Assembly (NCBI GenBank): GCA_003136075.1
Contig: PNBP01000112.1
Coordinates: 25,910-32,449, forward strand
Reading direction: 5' to 3'
DNA: 6,540 nt
From: Methanoregula sp.
GTDB taxonomy: Archaea > Halobacteriota > Methanomicrobia > Methanomicrobiales > Methanospirillaceae
Position numbers and translations under genes: made by a program. Below the pieces are notes generated by a model that saw only the letters and a list, made by a program, of their open reading frames with translations, was not told the origin of the DNA and did not search any database. Shown in pieces: positions 1-6,043 of this stretch (position 1 is the stretch's first letter; each line of letters opens with the position of its first letter).

Positions 1-1
1 T

Positions 2-2818
2 GTTCCGGTTGATTCTATCGAAGGGCCGACAATACGGTTGACGAACGGGGATGTGCTCCGGGTGGACGATGTCGAGACTGCCAATCTGCTGATCCCCCGT
101 ATCGAAAAAATTATTGACGTCGGCGAGATCCTGATCTCGTACGGGGACTTTCTTGAGAATAATCACCCCCTTGTTCCGGTCGGTTACTGCGACGAATGGT
201 GGAGGCTTGACGGCGGCACGAAAACCCCGGAGAATGAGGAGGAAGCACTTATCTTTGCACATGGCGGAGGCTATCTCCACCCGTCCTACACATGGTTCTG
301 GGACGACATCACTATTGACCAAATCCGTGCATTGTCCGAAGTAGTTTCCAAGACCGGGAATATTGCAGATGGCGTCCTCTCATTTCCCAACGATAAAACG
401 ACAAAAGCCACCCTTGAGGAACTGCTGATCCCCCATAAAGTCCGGGAAGGCCAGATCCAGATCCGGAACTACCGGGCGTTCATTGCCTGCCTTGGGCTCG
501 ATGAAAACCTGCACCGCCGCAATACCGGCAACGATGCACCCATCAGCGGATCCCTTGCATTTGCTGTGCACCTCTCCGGGCTGCTGATGCGTTCCCGCTC
601 CGGTACCCGGATTGGCGGGAGGATGGGCCGGCCCGGGAAATCAAAACCCCGCAAGATGAACCCACCGCCACACGGGCTCTTCCCGCTTGGCGAATCTGGT
701 GGCTCCCGCCGCTCGTTCCAGTCCGCGTCGAACCATCTTGAGGATGCTGATGCAACGGCAACCGAGATCGATTTCCAGAAAGAAGGTGGCGTGATAGATA
801 TTGAAGTGGGACGACGGCGCTGCACCGGTTGCAACGAGATCACCTACCTGAACCGCTGCGCTGCATGCGGGGCACACACCATCCCGATCAACACCTGCCC
901 TAAATGCGGCCATGAGCTGACTACCGAGCGGTGCCCGAACTGCAATGTGCCTGCCACGTGCAGCCAGCGGATCAGCCTGAACGTCAAAGGCGAGTATGCC
1001 AAAGCGATGGAGCGGCTGGGACTGCGCCCCGACAGCATTGCGCTTGTCAAGGGAGTCAAAGGAGTAATCTCCCGGGAGCGGACGGTCGAAGCGATGGAAA
1101 AAGGCATCCTCCGGGCGGTGCAGGACATTTTTGTTTTCAAAGACGGCACGACCCGGTTTGATATGATCGACCTCCCGCTCACCCATATCCGCCCGGATGA
1201 GGTAAAAGTATCCGTTGAAAAACTCCGCTCGCTTGGCTACGTCAAAGATACCTTTGGCTATGATCTGCAGAACGGCAAACAGGTGCTTGAGCTGCGCCCG
1301 CAGGACCTTCTCATTTCGGACTCCTGCGCAGATTACATGATCAAAGTGGCGCAGTTCATCGACGACCTGTTGACCAAACTCTATGGCCTGCCGCCCTTTT
1401 ACAAGGTTAAATCCCGCGACGATCTTATCGGCCACCTTGTGATCGGCCTTGCCCCGCACACGAGTGCCGGTGTCCTTGCCCGGATCGTCGGTTTCACCAG
1501 TGCAAACGTCGGGTATGCCCACCCGTTTTTTCATGCCGCAAAACGCCGGAACTGCTTTTACGGGGATACCCTGATCGAGGTTAGTGACGGACGGCAGTGG
1601 AAAACCATGCCGATCCGCACGTTTGTGCTGGAGAACTTTGATATCAGCCGTCCCGAACTTGACCGGCTTGGCACCTATTACTCCGATCCCGCCCATCCCG
1701 GCTTTACCCGGAGTGTTGATACGGGCGGCGTTCTGCACATCCGGAAAATCACGTCCGTTTCCATCCATCGTGCGCCAAAAACCCTGATCCGGTTTGTGAC
1801 CGGCCGGGGCCGGGAGGTCACGGTCACTCCGGAGCATGCGATGCTTATCTGGGATACCGGCTACCTGCGGAAATGCATGGCGATGGAACTAAAGGTCGGC
1901 GATGCAGTTCCGGTGTTCGAAGGCATGTGTGTGATTACTGACCGGATTGCGACTGTGGACCTCGTCCCTGCGCCCGAAGACCGGGTCTATTGCTTGACCG
2001 TCTCCGATGACCACACGGTTGTCGCAAACGGTATCTTTACCGGGCAGTGCGACGGGGATGAAGACTGCATCATGCTCCTGTTGGACGGGCTGCTGAACTT
2101 CTCCCGGTCGTTCCTGCCCCAGACCCGGGGCGGATCGATGGATGCCCCGCTTGTGCTGACCAGCCGGATCGATCCGGCAGAGATCGATAAGGAAGCCCTG
2201 AACGTGGATGTGGGGAGCAGCTACCCACTTGAGATGTACGAGGCGGCGCTGACATATGCAAAGGCAAAGGATGTCGAACCGCTTATTGACCGGGTCGAAC
2301 GACGGATTGGCACGCCGGCACAGCTTGAAGGGTTCCATTATACCCACGACACGTCCGATATATCAGCCGGGCCGCTTGAGTCCATGTATACCCAGCTCAA
2401 GTCGATGACCGAGAAACTTGAAGCAGAGCTCGTGCTGGCCGAAAAGATCCGTGCCGTTGATGAGGATGATGTGGCAGAGCGGGTGCTTAACACGCATTTC
2501 ATCCGCGACCTGATGGGCAACCTCTCCGCGTTCTCCAAACAGAAGTTCCGGTGCACGAAGTGCAATACGAGTTACCGGCGTATGCCGCTTGCGGGCAAGT
2601 GCACGAAATTCAAGGGCAAAGGGATCTGCAACGGCAACATCATCCCCACGGTTCACGAAGGCTCGGTCAAGAAGTATCTTGAAATGTCGAAGAATATCTG
2701 CCGGAAATACAAGGTCTCTGAATATACTAAGCAACGGGTCGAAGTGCTCGATCTTGCGATTAACTCCACGTTCGGTGAGGAGAAGCAACAGCAGCTGGGA
2801 CTTGCGGATTTCATGTGA
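2..2818 (+). CDS. polC: DNA polymerase D (PolD) large catalytic subunit DP2, 5'-partial, intein-containing
   Basis: This is the polymerising subunit of the archaeal family D replicative polymerase, which works with the small exonuclease subunit DP1. The frame is open from base 2, so the start lies upstream; 938 residues are visible (773 without the intein). Numbering from the first visible residue, a cysteine-rich zinc region has four CxxC pairs at 274/277, 286/289, 299/302 and 311/314. The conserved [10 protein letters not shown] core follows near 480-495, then [14 protein letters not shown] ending at N517. The catalytic motif NCDGDED is split by the intein between N517 and C683, leaving D684, D686 and D688. 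[12 protein letters not shown] follows near 707-718. A second zinc module uses C851, C854, C867 and C876. The last eight residues, QLGLADFM, fit a PCNA-interacting (PIP) motif. Family DP2 proteins usually exceed 1000 residues, so a substantial N-terminal part is missing. Identification is very secure; the internal TTG at 38 is not the real start. Confidence 0.97.
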   Translation, partial: VPVDSIEGPTIRLTNGDVLRVDDVETANLLIPRIEKIIDVGEILISYGDFLENNHPLVPVGYCDEWWRLDGGTKTPENEEEALIFAHGGGYLHPSYTWFWDDITIDQIRALSEVVSKTGNIADGVLSFPNDKTTKATLEELLIPHKVREGQIQIRNYRAFIACLGLDENLHRRNTGNDAPISGSLAFAVHLSGLLMRSRSGTRIGGRMGRPGKSKPRKMNPPPHGLFPLGESGGSRRSFQSASNHLEDADATATEIDFQKEGGVIDIEVGRRRCTGCNEITYLNRCAACGAHTIPINTCPKCGHELTTERCPNCNVPATCSQRISLNVKGEYAKAMERLGLRPDSIALVKGVKGVISRERTVEAMEKGILRAVQDIFVFKDGTTRFDMIDLPLTHIRPDEVKVSVEKLRSLGYVKDTFGYDLQNGKQVLELRPQDLLISDSCADYMIKVAQFIDDLLTKLYGLPPFYKVKSRDDLIGHLVIGLAPHTSAGVLARIVGFTSANVGYAHPFFHAAKRRNCFYGDTLIEVSDGRQWKTMPIRTFVLENFDISRPELDRLGTYYSDPAHPGFTRSVDTGGVLHIRKITSVSIHRAPKTLIRFVTGRGREVTVTPEHAMLIWDTGYLRKCMAMELKVGDAVPVFEGMCVITDRIATVDLVPAPEDRVYCLTVSDDHTVVANGIFTGQCDGDEDCIMLLLDGLLNFSRSFLPQTRGGSMDAPLVLTSRIDPAEIDKEALNVDVGSSYPLEMYEAALTYAKAKDVEPLIDRVERRIGTPAQLEGFHYTHDTSDISAGPLESMYTQLKSMTEKLEAELVLAEKIRAVDEDDVAERVLNTHFIRDLMGNLSAFSKQKFRCTKCNTSYRRMPLAGKCTKFKGKGICNGNIIPTVHEGSVKKYLEMSKNICRKYKVSEYTKQRVEVLDLAINSTFGEEKQQQLGLADFM
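1553..2047 (+). mobile_element. Mini-intein in the DP2 active site (PolII-type intein, no homing endonuclease)
   Basis: This in-frame insertion of 165 residues interrupts NCDGDED exactly between Asn and Cys, the position known for PolII inteins of other euryarchaea. Block A is [10 protein letters not shown] at intein residues 1-10, with nucleophile Cys1. Block B holds the TxxH motif as T92-P-E-H95. LKVGD follows at 113-117. Block F is VYCLTV with H154 downstream, and block G ends VANGIFTGQ, followed by the +1 extein Cys. Only about 40 residues separate blocks B and F, with no LAGLIDADG or other endonuclease domain, so it is a minimal splicing element. Three positions are unusual: the last residue is Gln rather than Asn (known in some PolII inteins), the penultimate residue is Gly rather than His, and the usual block F Asp is Cys147. 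Splicing restores the catalytic motif and should be required for polymerase activity. That it splices is inferred from intact Cys1, block B and Cys+1. Confidence 0.95.
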
Positions 2819-2848
2819 ACATATCCCAGTAAGAATTTTTTATAAAAC
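2815..2848 (+). terminator. Oligo-T tract after DP2, candidate transcription terminator
   Basis: A T6 run at 2836-2841 lies 18 nt after the DP2 stop codon. Archaeal RNA polymerase often terminates on such tracts without a hairpin, and none is obvious here. The same bases read TTTTTTATAAAA, so this could instead be a TATA box for a short transcript downstream. The terminator reading is preferred because no gene follows at the right distance. Confidence 0.4.
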
Positions 2849-2958
2849 CTCTACCTCTCAAACCGACTTTGAAGGAATCTCTGTTGCGATCGGTTTCATT
2901 CGGATATCGAGGCCCCTAAATCCGGTATGAAGGAAGAATATTTTCCGGACTCAAAGCA
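2849..2958. other. Intergenic spacer between DP2 and tRNA-Leu with short inverted repeats
   Basis: No open reading frame here is credible. AAACCGA at 2860-2866 pairs with TCGGTTT at 2890-2896 across a 23-nt loop. CGGAT at 2901-2905 can pair with ATCCG at 2920-2924, and TCCGG at 2921-2925 with CCGGA at 2945-2949; the last two exclude each other. The stems are short and may be fortuitous, and I see no C/D-box or other recognisable RNA motif. Confidence 0.3.
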
Positions 2959-2967
2959 TTTTACTAT
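2959..2967 (+). promoter_or_regulatory. TATA-like element upstream of tRNA-Leu
   Basis: TTTTACTAT is centred about 28 nt before the first base of the mature tRNA, the distance expected for an archaeal TBP site relative to a start at or near the tRNA 5' end. The match to the archaeal consensus is only moderate, so the call rests mainly on position. Confidence 0.4.
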
Positions 2968-2990
2968 CCTGAAAGCAAATAGTAACCCAC

Positions 2991-3073
2991 GCGAGAATAT
3001 CTAAGTGGCCAACAGAGGCGGACTCAAGATCCGTTCCCGTAGGGGTTCGCAGGTTCGACTCCTGCTTCTCGCA
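2991..3073 (+). tRNA. tRNA-Leu, anticodon CAA
   Basis: The cloverleaf can be drawn completely. The acceptor stem GCGAGAA (2991-2997) pairs with TTCTCGC (3066-3072), with discriminator A3073. A 3-bp D stem, TCT/AGA (3000-3002 and 3014-3016), closes a loop containing the conserved GG. The anticodon stem GCGGA/TCCGT (3018-3022 and 3030-3034, one G-U pair) carries the loop CTCAAGA, with anticodon CAA at 3025-3027 reading UUG. The 14-nt variable region (3035-3048) forms a CCC/GGG stem, the type II feature typical of tRNA-Leu and tRNA-Ser. The T arm GCAGG-TTCGACT-CCTGC spans 3049-3065. There is no intron, and CCA is not encoded (ACT follows), as is common in archaea. It lies between DP2 and aIF1A on the same strand. 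Confidence 0.96.
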
Positions 3074-3190
3074 CTCTCTTCTCACAAATATTCACCCAAT
3101 TTCAAACCCGGTCTGAATGATTTGATTGATCTTTATACTTGTCAAATGTGGGTAAAATGGTCAGGTTTTTCGGAGATTCTCACACCAAGA

Positions 3191-3208
3191 AGAAAACTTT
3201 GGTTTTCT
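3191..3208. repeat. Perfect 7-bp hairpin
   Basis: AGAAAAC at 3191-3197 and GTTTTCT at 3202-3208 are perfect inverted repeats separated by the 4-nt loop TTTG. The hairpin lies in the AT-rich gap 118 nt downstream of tRNA-Leu. Its role is unknown. Confidence 0.5.
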
Positions 3209-3215
3209 GATCATT

Positions 3216-3247
3216 TGGAACATTTTTTTGAAAATCATCAAGTTCCA
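3216..3247. repeat. 6-bp inverted repeat with AT-rich centre
   Basis: TGGAAC at 3216-3221 pairs with GTTCCA at 3242-3247 around a 20-nt centre that includes a T7 run (3223-3229). It lies next to the 3191-3208 hairpin, and together they make a small structured AT-rich block. The arms are short enough to arise by chance. Confidence 0.35.
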
Positions 3248-3439
3248 TCCATCGAACAATCTAATTTTTATTGATTACTGCTATAGAAAGGCCAACTCTG
3301 TTGTAATTCAACTGCAAACTTTGCTGGTAGTACGACACGAGTGTTCTTTTGTGGAATGCGACTGGTAGGAAAATGTGTGTGCCTAAAAATTTCTCGTGGA
3401 TTAGGAAAACACTTCCTTTACGGCGTCCTTTCATGGCGG

Positions 3440-3459
3440 GGAATAATTTATTTTATTCC
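3440..3459 (+). promoter_or_regulatory. Candidate aIF1A promoter: TATA-like element within a 7-bp inverted repeat
   Basis: GGAATAA (3440-3446) and TTATTCC (3453-3459) are perfect inverted repeats with a 6-nt centre. The TATA-like stretch TTTATTTTAT (3447-3456) overlaps the centre and right arm, and a purine-rich GGGGAA precedes it where the TFB recognition element would lie. Its centre is about 57 nt before the proposed CTG start, which predicts a leader of about 30 nt that would contain the Shine-Dalgarno sequence at 3496-3500. The symmetry could be an operator for a dimeric regulator, or simply a by-product of the AT-rich promoter. Confidence 0.45.
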
Positions 3460-3495
3460 GGATCTAAAAACTATACACATTCGAAGAGAAAAAGC

Positions 3496-3500
3496 AGGTG
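3496..3500 (+). promoter_or_regulatory. Shine-Dalgarno sequence supporting the CTG start of aIF1A
   Basis: AGGTG matches the archaeal anti-Shine-Dalgarno complement GGAGGTGA and ends 8 nt before CTG at 3509. No comparable sequence lies at a suitable distance from the internal GTG at 3560, so this site decides the start in favour of CTG. Confidence 0.6.
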
Positions 3501-3508
3501 TGGTTTGA

Positions 3509-3820
3509 CTGACCGATAAAAAACCTCAGGAACCAACAGGCAATGATGAACTCGTACGGGTGAAACTTCCCCAGAAGCGGTACCGTGAGCAGTTCGGGTG
3601 CGCCGAACTGATGACGGGTGCCAACCATATTCGCATCCGGTGCTTCGATGGCGTAACCCGGATGGGAAGGATCAAAGGCAAGATCAAAAAGAAAGTCTGG
3701 ATCCGCGAAGGGGATCTTCTTATTGTCATCCCGTGGAATTTTCAGGATGAGAAATGTGATATCATGTACCGTTATACCGGGCCGCAAGTGGAATGGCTGC
3801 GCCGGAACAAATACCTGTGA
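3509..3820 (+). CDS. eif1A: Translation initiation factor 1A (aIF1A)
   Basis: This encodes a 103-residue archaeal homologue of eIF1A and bacterial IF1, which binds the A-site region of the small ribosomal subunit during initiation. From the CTG start, a hydrophilic tail of about 13 residues leads into ELVRVKLPQKR. The S1-like OB fold follows with EQFGCAELMTGANHIRI, CFDGVTRMGRIKGKIKKKVWI and GDLLIVIPW, and then the family's C-terminal end YRYTGPQVEWLRRNKYL. The length matches archaeal family members. An in-frame TGA at 3506-3508 lies directly before CTG at 3509, and no ATG, GTG or TTG lies between it and the GTG at 3560. Starting at that GTG would leave 86 residues and remove the usual charged, conserved lead-in to the fold. 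The upstream CTG, with a well-spaced Shine-Dalgarno sequence, is therefore preferred. The family identity is secure; the start is an inference. Confidence 0.93.
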   Translation: MTDKKPQEPTGNDELVRVKLPQKRYREQFGCAELMTGANHIRIRCFDGVTRMGRIKGKIKKKVWIREGDLLIVIPWNFQDEKCDIMYRYTGPQVEWLRRNKYL

Positions 3821-3938
3821 AATCCGGCATGGAGCGGCAGGATTCTCTTCGATCCCTCATTCATCCAGAAACACTGTTACCAAACGAGGAGATGGGGAAC
3901 ACCCCTACCCTTGTTCAACGCATTTGTTATGAAAAAAA
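3821..3938. other. Convergent intergenic region with a small GC hairpin
   Basis: This 118-nt spacer separates aIF1A from the oppositely oriented pilin-like operon. GGGG (3894-3897) and CCCC (3902-3905) form a 4-bp stem with loop AACA. No strong plus-strand oligo-T terminator for aIF1A is visible. A 19-codon frame starting at ATG 3892 runs into the opposing gene and is not regarded as real. Confidence 0.45.
3932..3938 (-). terminator. T7 terminator directly after the pilin-like operon
   Basis: On the minus strand the last gene's TAA stop is followed immediately by seven T residues. Such oligo-T tracts are the usual archaeal intrinsic terminator signal, and this one lies at the 3' end of a five-gene transcription unit with no further gene on that strand. 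Confidence 0.6.
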
Positions 3939-4754
3939 TTACAGGGATTGAATCTCAATTTCGTATTGTTTAACCACGAGCAGTGCGGGGATACTTGTAT
4001 GGGTTGGAACCAGATAAACACCCGGGTTTCCGACCACTTCTGTCATTTTCAGGGTATTTGTAAAGTAATTACTCCATGCGGTGGAATAATCTGCATTCGC
4101 ATTGGGTGCGTAATGAACATAGATCTTGTCCCCGGCAGGAATGTTGTATTCTGTATAATTGCCTGCCACGAATGCCATCTGGACCGTTCCCACACCTGAA
4201 CGGGCAAGCATTTCCGTTGAATTAAAATTAATCAGGTAGATCACGGCGGTGTTGGTTGTATCGTCAACAAACCAGCGGGGCTCTGCAAGCATGGTCGATC
4301 CCGGCTGGGCAACCTTGCGCAACACAACAGCACCGTTCTCTAAAGAGATCATCGTCTCAGCAGCGTTCGACTGGTACCGGAGATCTCCCGTATGGAATGT
4401 TTGAGGCAGGGGCGGGCCTGTTGTAACGGCACCCCCGTCATCAGATATGGTAAACGACGACGTGGTCGTATCATCGTAGCTTGCATTGTAAATGGTCAGC
4501 GCACCACCGCCCACTTTCAGCGAAGTCTCTGTGTATGGTACCGTTTTGTAGGCCAGGCTCTTGACATCGTTCTGCAGCACGATCATATTCTTCTCCATAA
4601 TCTGCTCATCGGCGCTGGTCTGCTGCTTCAACAGCATCGGGTACCCGTACAGGGTTACCAGACCAATACCAGCGATAATGATTGAAAAAATTAACAGAAA
4701 CCCAATCGACTCTGAAATTCCCGACTCTCTGGTCAGATCCTGTTTCCCGCTCAT
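3939..4754 (-). CDS. Pilin-like secreted protein, last gene of the operon (271 aa)
   Basis: The N-terminus is short and charged (RESGISES at 9-16), followed by one hydrophobic helix at about residues 17-42, then a long polar, beta-rich domain with no further membrane segment. This is the architecture of archaeal type IV pilins and pseudopilins, whose helix packs into a filament core or anchors the protein. The RESGIS segment resembles the charged-then-small-residue start of archaeal pilins processed by a PibD/EppA-type peptidase. Three N-glycosylation sequons (NAS, NST, NYT) fit a cell-surface location. The ATG overlaps the preceding stop as ATGA (4751-4754), with a strong AGGAGGAG at 4759-4766, so the start is well supported and translation is probably coupled. 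It resembles the uncharacterised haloarchaeal pilin-like DUF families (DUF7289-like) from memory only. The exact filament or secretion role is unknown. Confidence 0.8.
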   Translation of the reverse strand: MSGKQDLTRESGISESIGFLLIFSIIIAGIGLVTLYGYPMLLKQQTSADEQIMEKNMIVLQNDVKSLAYKTVPYTETSLKVGGGALTIYNASYDDTTTSSFTISDDGGAVTTGPPLPQTFHTGDLRYQSNAAETMISLENGAVVLRKVAQPGSTMLAEPRWFVDDTTNTAVIYLINFNSTEMLARSGVGTVQMAFVAGNYTEYNIPAGDKIYVHYAPNANADYSTAWSNYFTNTLKMTEVVGNPGVYLVPTHTSIPALLVVKQYEIEIQSL

Positions 4755-5212
4755 GACACTCCTCCTGAATTGTACACGATCCTGTTCATGCCTTCACCCG
4801 TCGTGTTCCCAACAACACCCCTTGTCGCCCCGATACCGGCAAGGCTCACATTGCTGGTGATGGTATCCCGGGACACCTGCACATTCTGGTCAACAGGATT
4901 ATCCCCGGGCCCGACTTGGACAAAATATCCTCTCCCGCCGACATCATGCGGGATATCAAAAGATGTGCTGATCGTTCCGTTATTCGGCGCGATCACGTAC
5001 ACATCGACAATCCGGGTGGACACGCCGTTACCGATATCGGAAAATGCAGTGAAGGCAAGCGTATTTGCCGGCCCTTCCATGATATTTGCATTCACCAGAA
5101 GCAGCATCAACACCAGCAGGAACATGAGAATCCCGCTCACCATCACGTACTCGATCATCGTCGCCACCCCGGATTCATTATCATGTTCAGAGCGATGCCC
5201 ACATCTCATCAT
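4751..5212 (-). CDS. Pilin-like membrane-anchored protein (153 aa)
   Basis: A polar 15-residue leader ending NESG precedes a single hydrophobic helix (about 16-40, with Glu21 near its start), followed by an extracellular-type domain of about 110 residues. The ESG-V/I motif is shared with the downstream 271-residue protein, and the early Glu in the helix recalls the conserved Glu of type IV pilins. Sequons NGT, NVS and NTT are present. The gene overlaps the end of the preceding gene by 26 nt. The ATG at 5212 is favoured over the ATG at 5209 because GGGGTGA (5219-5225, minus strand) lies 6 nt upstream. It may correspond to the DUF7266-like proteins of haloarchaea, but this is recollection. It is probably a minor pilin or pseudopilin. 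Confidence 0.78.
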   Translation of the reverse strand: MMRCGHRSEHDNESGVATMIEYVMVSGILMFLLVLMLLLVNANIMEGPANTLAFTAFSDIGNGVSTRIVDVYVIAPNNGTISTSFDIPHDVGGRGYFVQVGPGDNPVDQNVQVSRDTITSNVSLAGIGATRGVVGNTTGEGMNRIVYNSGGVS

Positions 5213-5552
5213 ACAAAGTCACCCCGTTGTTGTAATGGATATTAATGTACGTATGGATATCAGCCGGCGGGTTGGGGAGGGTTACCGAATAATTCACCAC
5301 CGCATTTTTACGGCTCAGCGCGATCGACTGGAGATCAGTCCGGAAATCCGCATCAGTGGGCACTGATGAAGACTGGATGATAACTGCCTTCACATCACGG
5401 ACATCGTTTTTTGGGAAATCCAGAACACTTTCAGCTGTTGTCTGGCCGACAACTGTTGCCTGGTTGAGGATCATCGCAAGGAAGAAGAAACTGAAACTTA
5501 CGATAAATCCCATCAGCACAATCCATTGTGCATCCTCATTCATCCTCGCCAT
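5187..5552 (-). CDS. Small pilin-like or single-pass membrane protein (121 aa)
   Basis: After MARMNEDAQW the protein has one hydrophobic helix (about residues 11-30, rich in Phe, Ile and Leu), then a compact domain of about 90 residues with one sequon (NYS). The 10-residue leader with charged residues just before the helix, the size, and the position between similar genes suggest a pseudopilin-like subunit. No canonical processing motif is evident, so a simple membrane anchor is also possible. The start overlaps the preceding gene by 13 nt, and GGAGGT (5559-5564, minus strand) 6 nt upstream fixes the ATG at 5552 rather than the Met at codon 4. I do not recognise a specific family with confidence. 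Confidence 0.75.
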   Translation of the reverse strand: MARMNEDAQWIVLMGFIVSFSFFFLAMILNQATVVGQTTAESVLDFPKNDVRDVKAVIIQSSSVPTDADFRTDLQSIALSRKNAVVNYSVTLPNPPADIHTYINIHYNNGVTLYDEMWASL

Positions 5553-6043
5553 AACAATACCTCCACGAGCGCCGCACGGTTTTTCTGGACATTACTCCCG
5601 GTAAATTTTTTGTCCGCGATCACCCATTCCGTAACTTTGACTGCATGTTCTCCTCCGGTGAGGTTACGACTGGCAGCAAGTGGGTATGACTCGATCTGCC
5701 CGTCATTGATGTTCCGGTAGGTAACCGAAGCACTAAATTGCAGGTTTTCAGCATGGGACCCTGTCATGTTATTGCAATAATTCAAAAACGTCGTGGTAAA
5801 TCCTGCACCATTATTTGTTTCAATCATCGACTGGAGCGGACTCTCTGTCATCGTCCCATTCACCGGCGTATTCATCATACGGAGCGCATCGCTCCCGAGC
5901 TGTTCCAGCTGCATGTCGCTGATATGTGTATCCCCCGGGGTATAGATGGATGTCCCACCAAGAACGATGTACGCCGTAAGGAGCATGATCAACCCTGCCG
6001 ACACCCCTTCAATCGTGTAGAGCTGGCCGTCACAATCTACCAT
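5540..6043 (-). CDS. Pilin-like protein with DGQLYTIEG N-terminus (167 aa)
   Basis: The N-terminal DGQLYTIEGVSAGLIML closely resembles the RGQAHTLEA-type start of haloarchaeal DUF7288 proteins (from memory). Both place a Gly-Gln and a Glu just before or inside a hydrophobic helix, here about residues 13-30. The remainder is an extracellular-type domain with three sequons (NGT, NMT, NLT). Gly6-Gln7 is a plausible prepilin-peptidase cleavage point. The ATG at 6043 overlaps the upstream stop by 7 nt and has GAGGT at 6050-6054 on the minus strand, 6 nt away. The likely role is a minor pilin or pseudopilin made with its operon partners. The biochemical function is unknown. Confidence 0.8.
   Translation of the reverse strand: MVDCDGQLYTIEGVSAGLIMLLTAYIVLGGTSIYTPGDTHISDMQLEQLGSDALRMMNTPVNGTMTESPLQSMIETNNGAGFTTTFLNYCNNMTGSHAENLQFSASVTYRNINDGQIESYPLAASRNLTGGEHAVKVTEWVIADKKFTGSNVQKNRAALVEVLLWRG

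Larger units (their letters stand above)
3074..3439. other. AT-rich, apparently gene-free region downstream of tRNA-Leu
   Basis: By hand count 106 of the 300 bases from 3121 to 3420 are G or C (about 35%), clearly below the neighbouring genes. A TATA-like CTTTATACTT lies at 3131-3140. Two small reading frames exist: 3146-3274 on the plus strand (42 codons from ATG) and 3434-3261 on the minus strand (57 codons from ATG). Neither has a Shine-Dalgarno sequence, and I recognise neither product. The composition could reflect a decayed insertion next to the tRNA gene, but I see no integrase fragment and no copy of the tRNA 3' end. Confidence 0.5.

Noticed and set aside
38..40. TTG as the start codon of DP2
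   Set aside because: The frame is open to the window edge and the 12 codons upstream read as DP2-like sequence ([12 protein letters not shown]), so the gene starts outside the window.
641..1837. 398-codon antisense frame within DP2
   Set aside because: It lies opposite a certain gene and crosses the intein boundary; its product has no family features and it is explained by GC-rich codon usage.
3005..3274. 89-codon plus-strand frame
   Set aside because: It starts inside tRNA-Leu and reads through it. The 42-codon remainder from ATG 3146 has no Shine-Dalgarno sequence, and the nearby TATA-like site would start transcription inside it.
3464..3787. 107-codon minus-strand frame opposite aIF1A
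   Set aside because: It is a shadow of a securely identified gene.
3560..3820. GTG-start, 86-residue version of aIF1A
   Set aside because: It lacks the usual N-terminal lead-in to the OB fold and has no well-placed Shine-Dalgarno sequence; upstream codons in the same frame fit the family.
3892..3951. 19-codon frame after GAGGAG
   Set aside because: It is very short and runs into the opposing operon; the purine run is probably chance.
4770..5366. 198-codon plus-strand frame across the pilin-like genes
   Set aside because: The minus-strand genes here have strong Shine-Dalgarno sequences, coherent overlaps and pilin-like N-termini; this frame has none of these.
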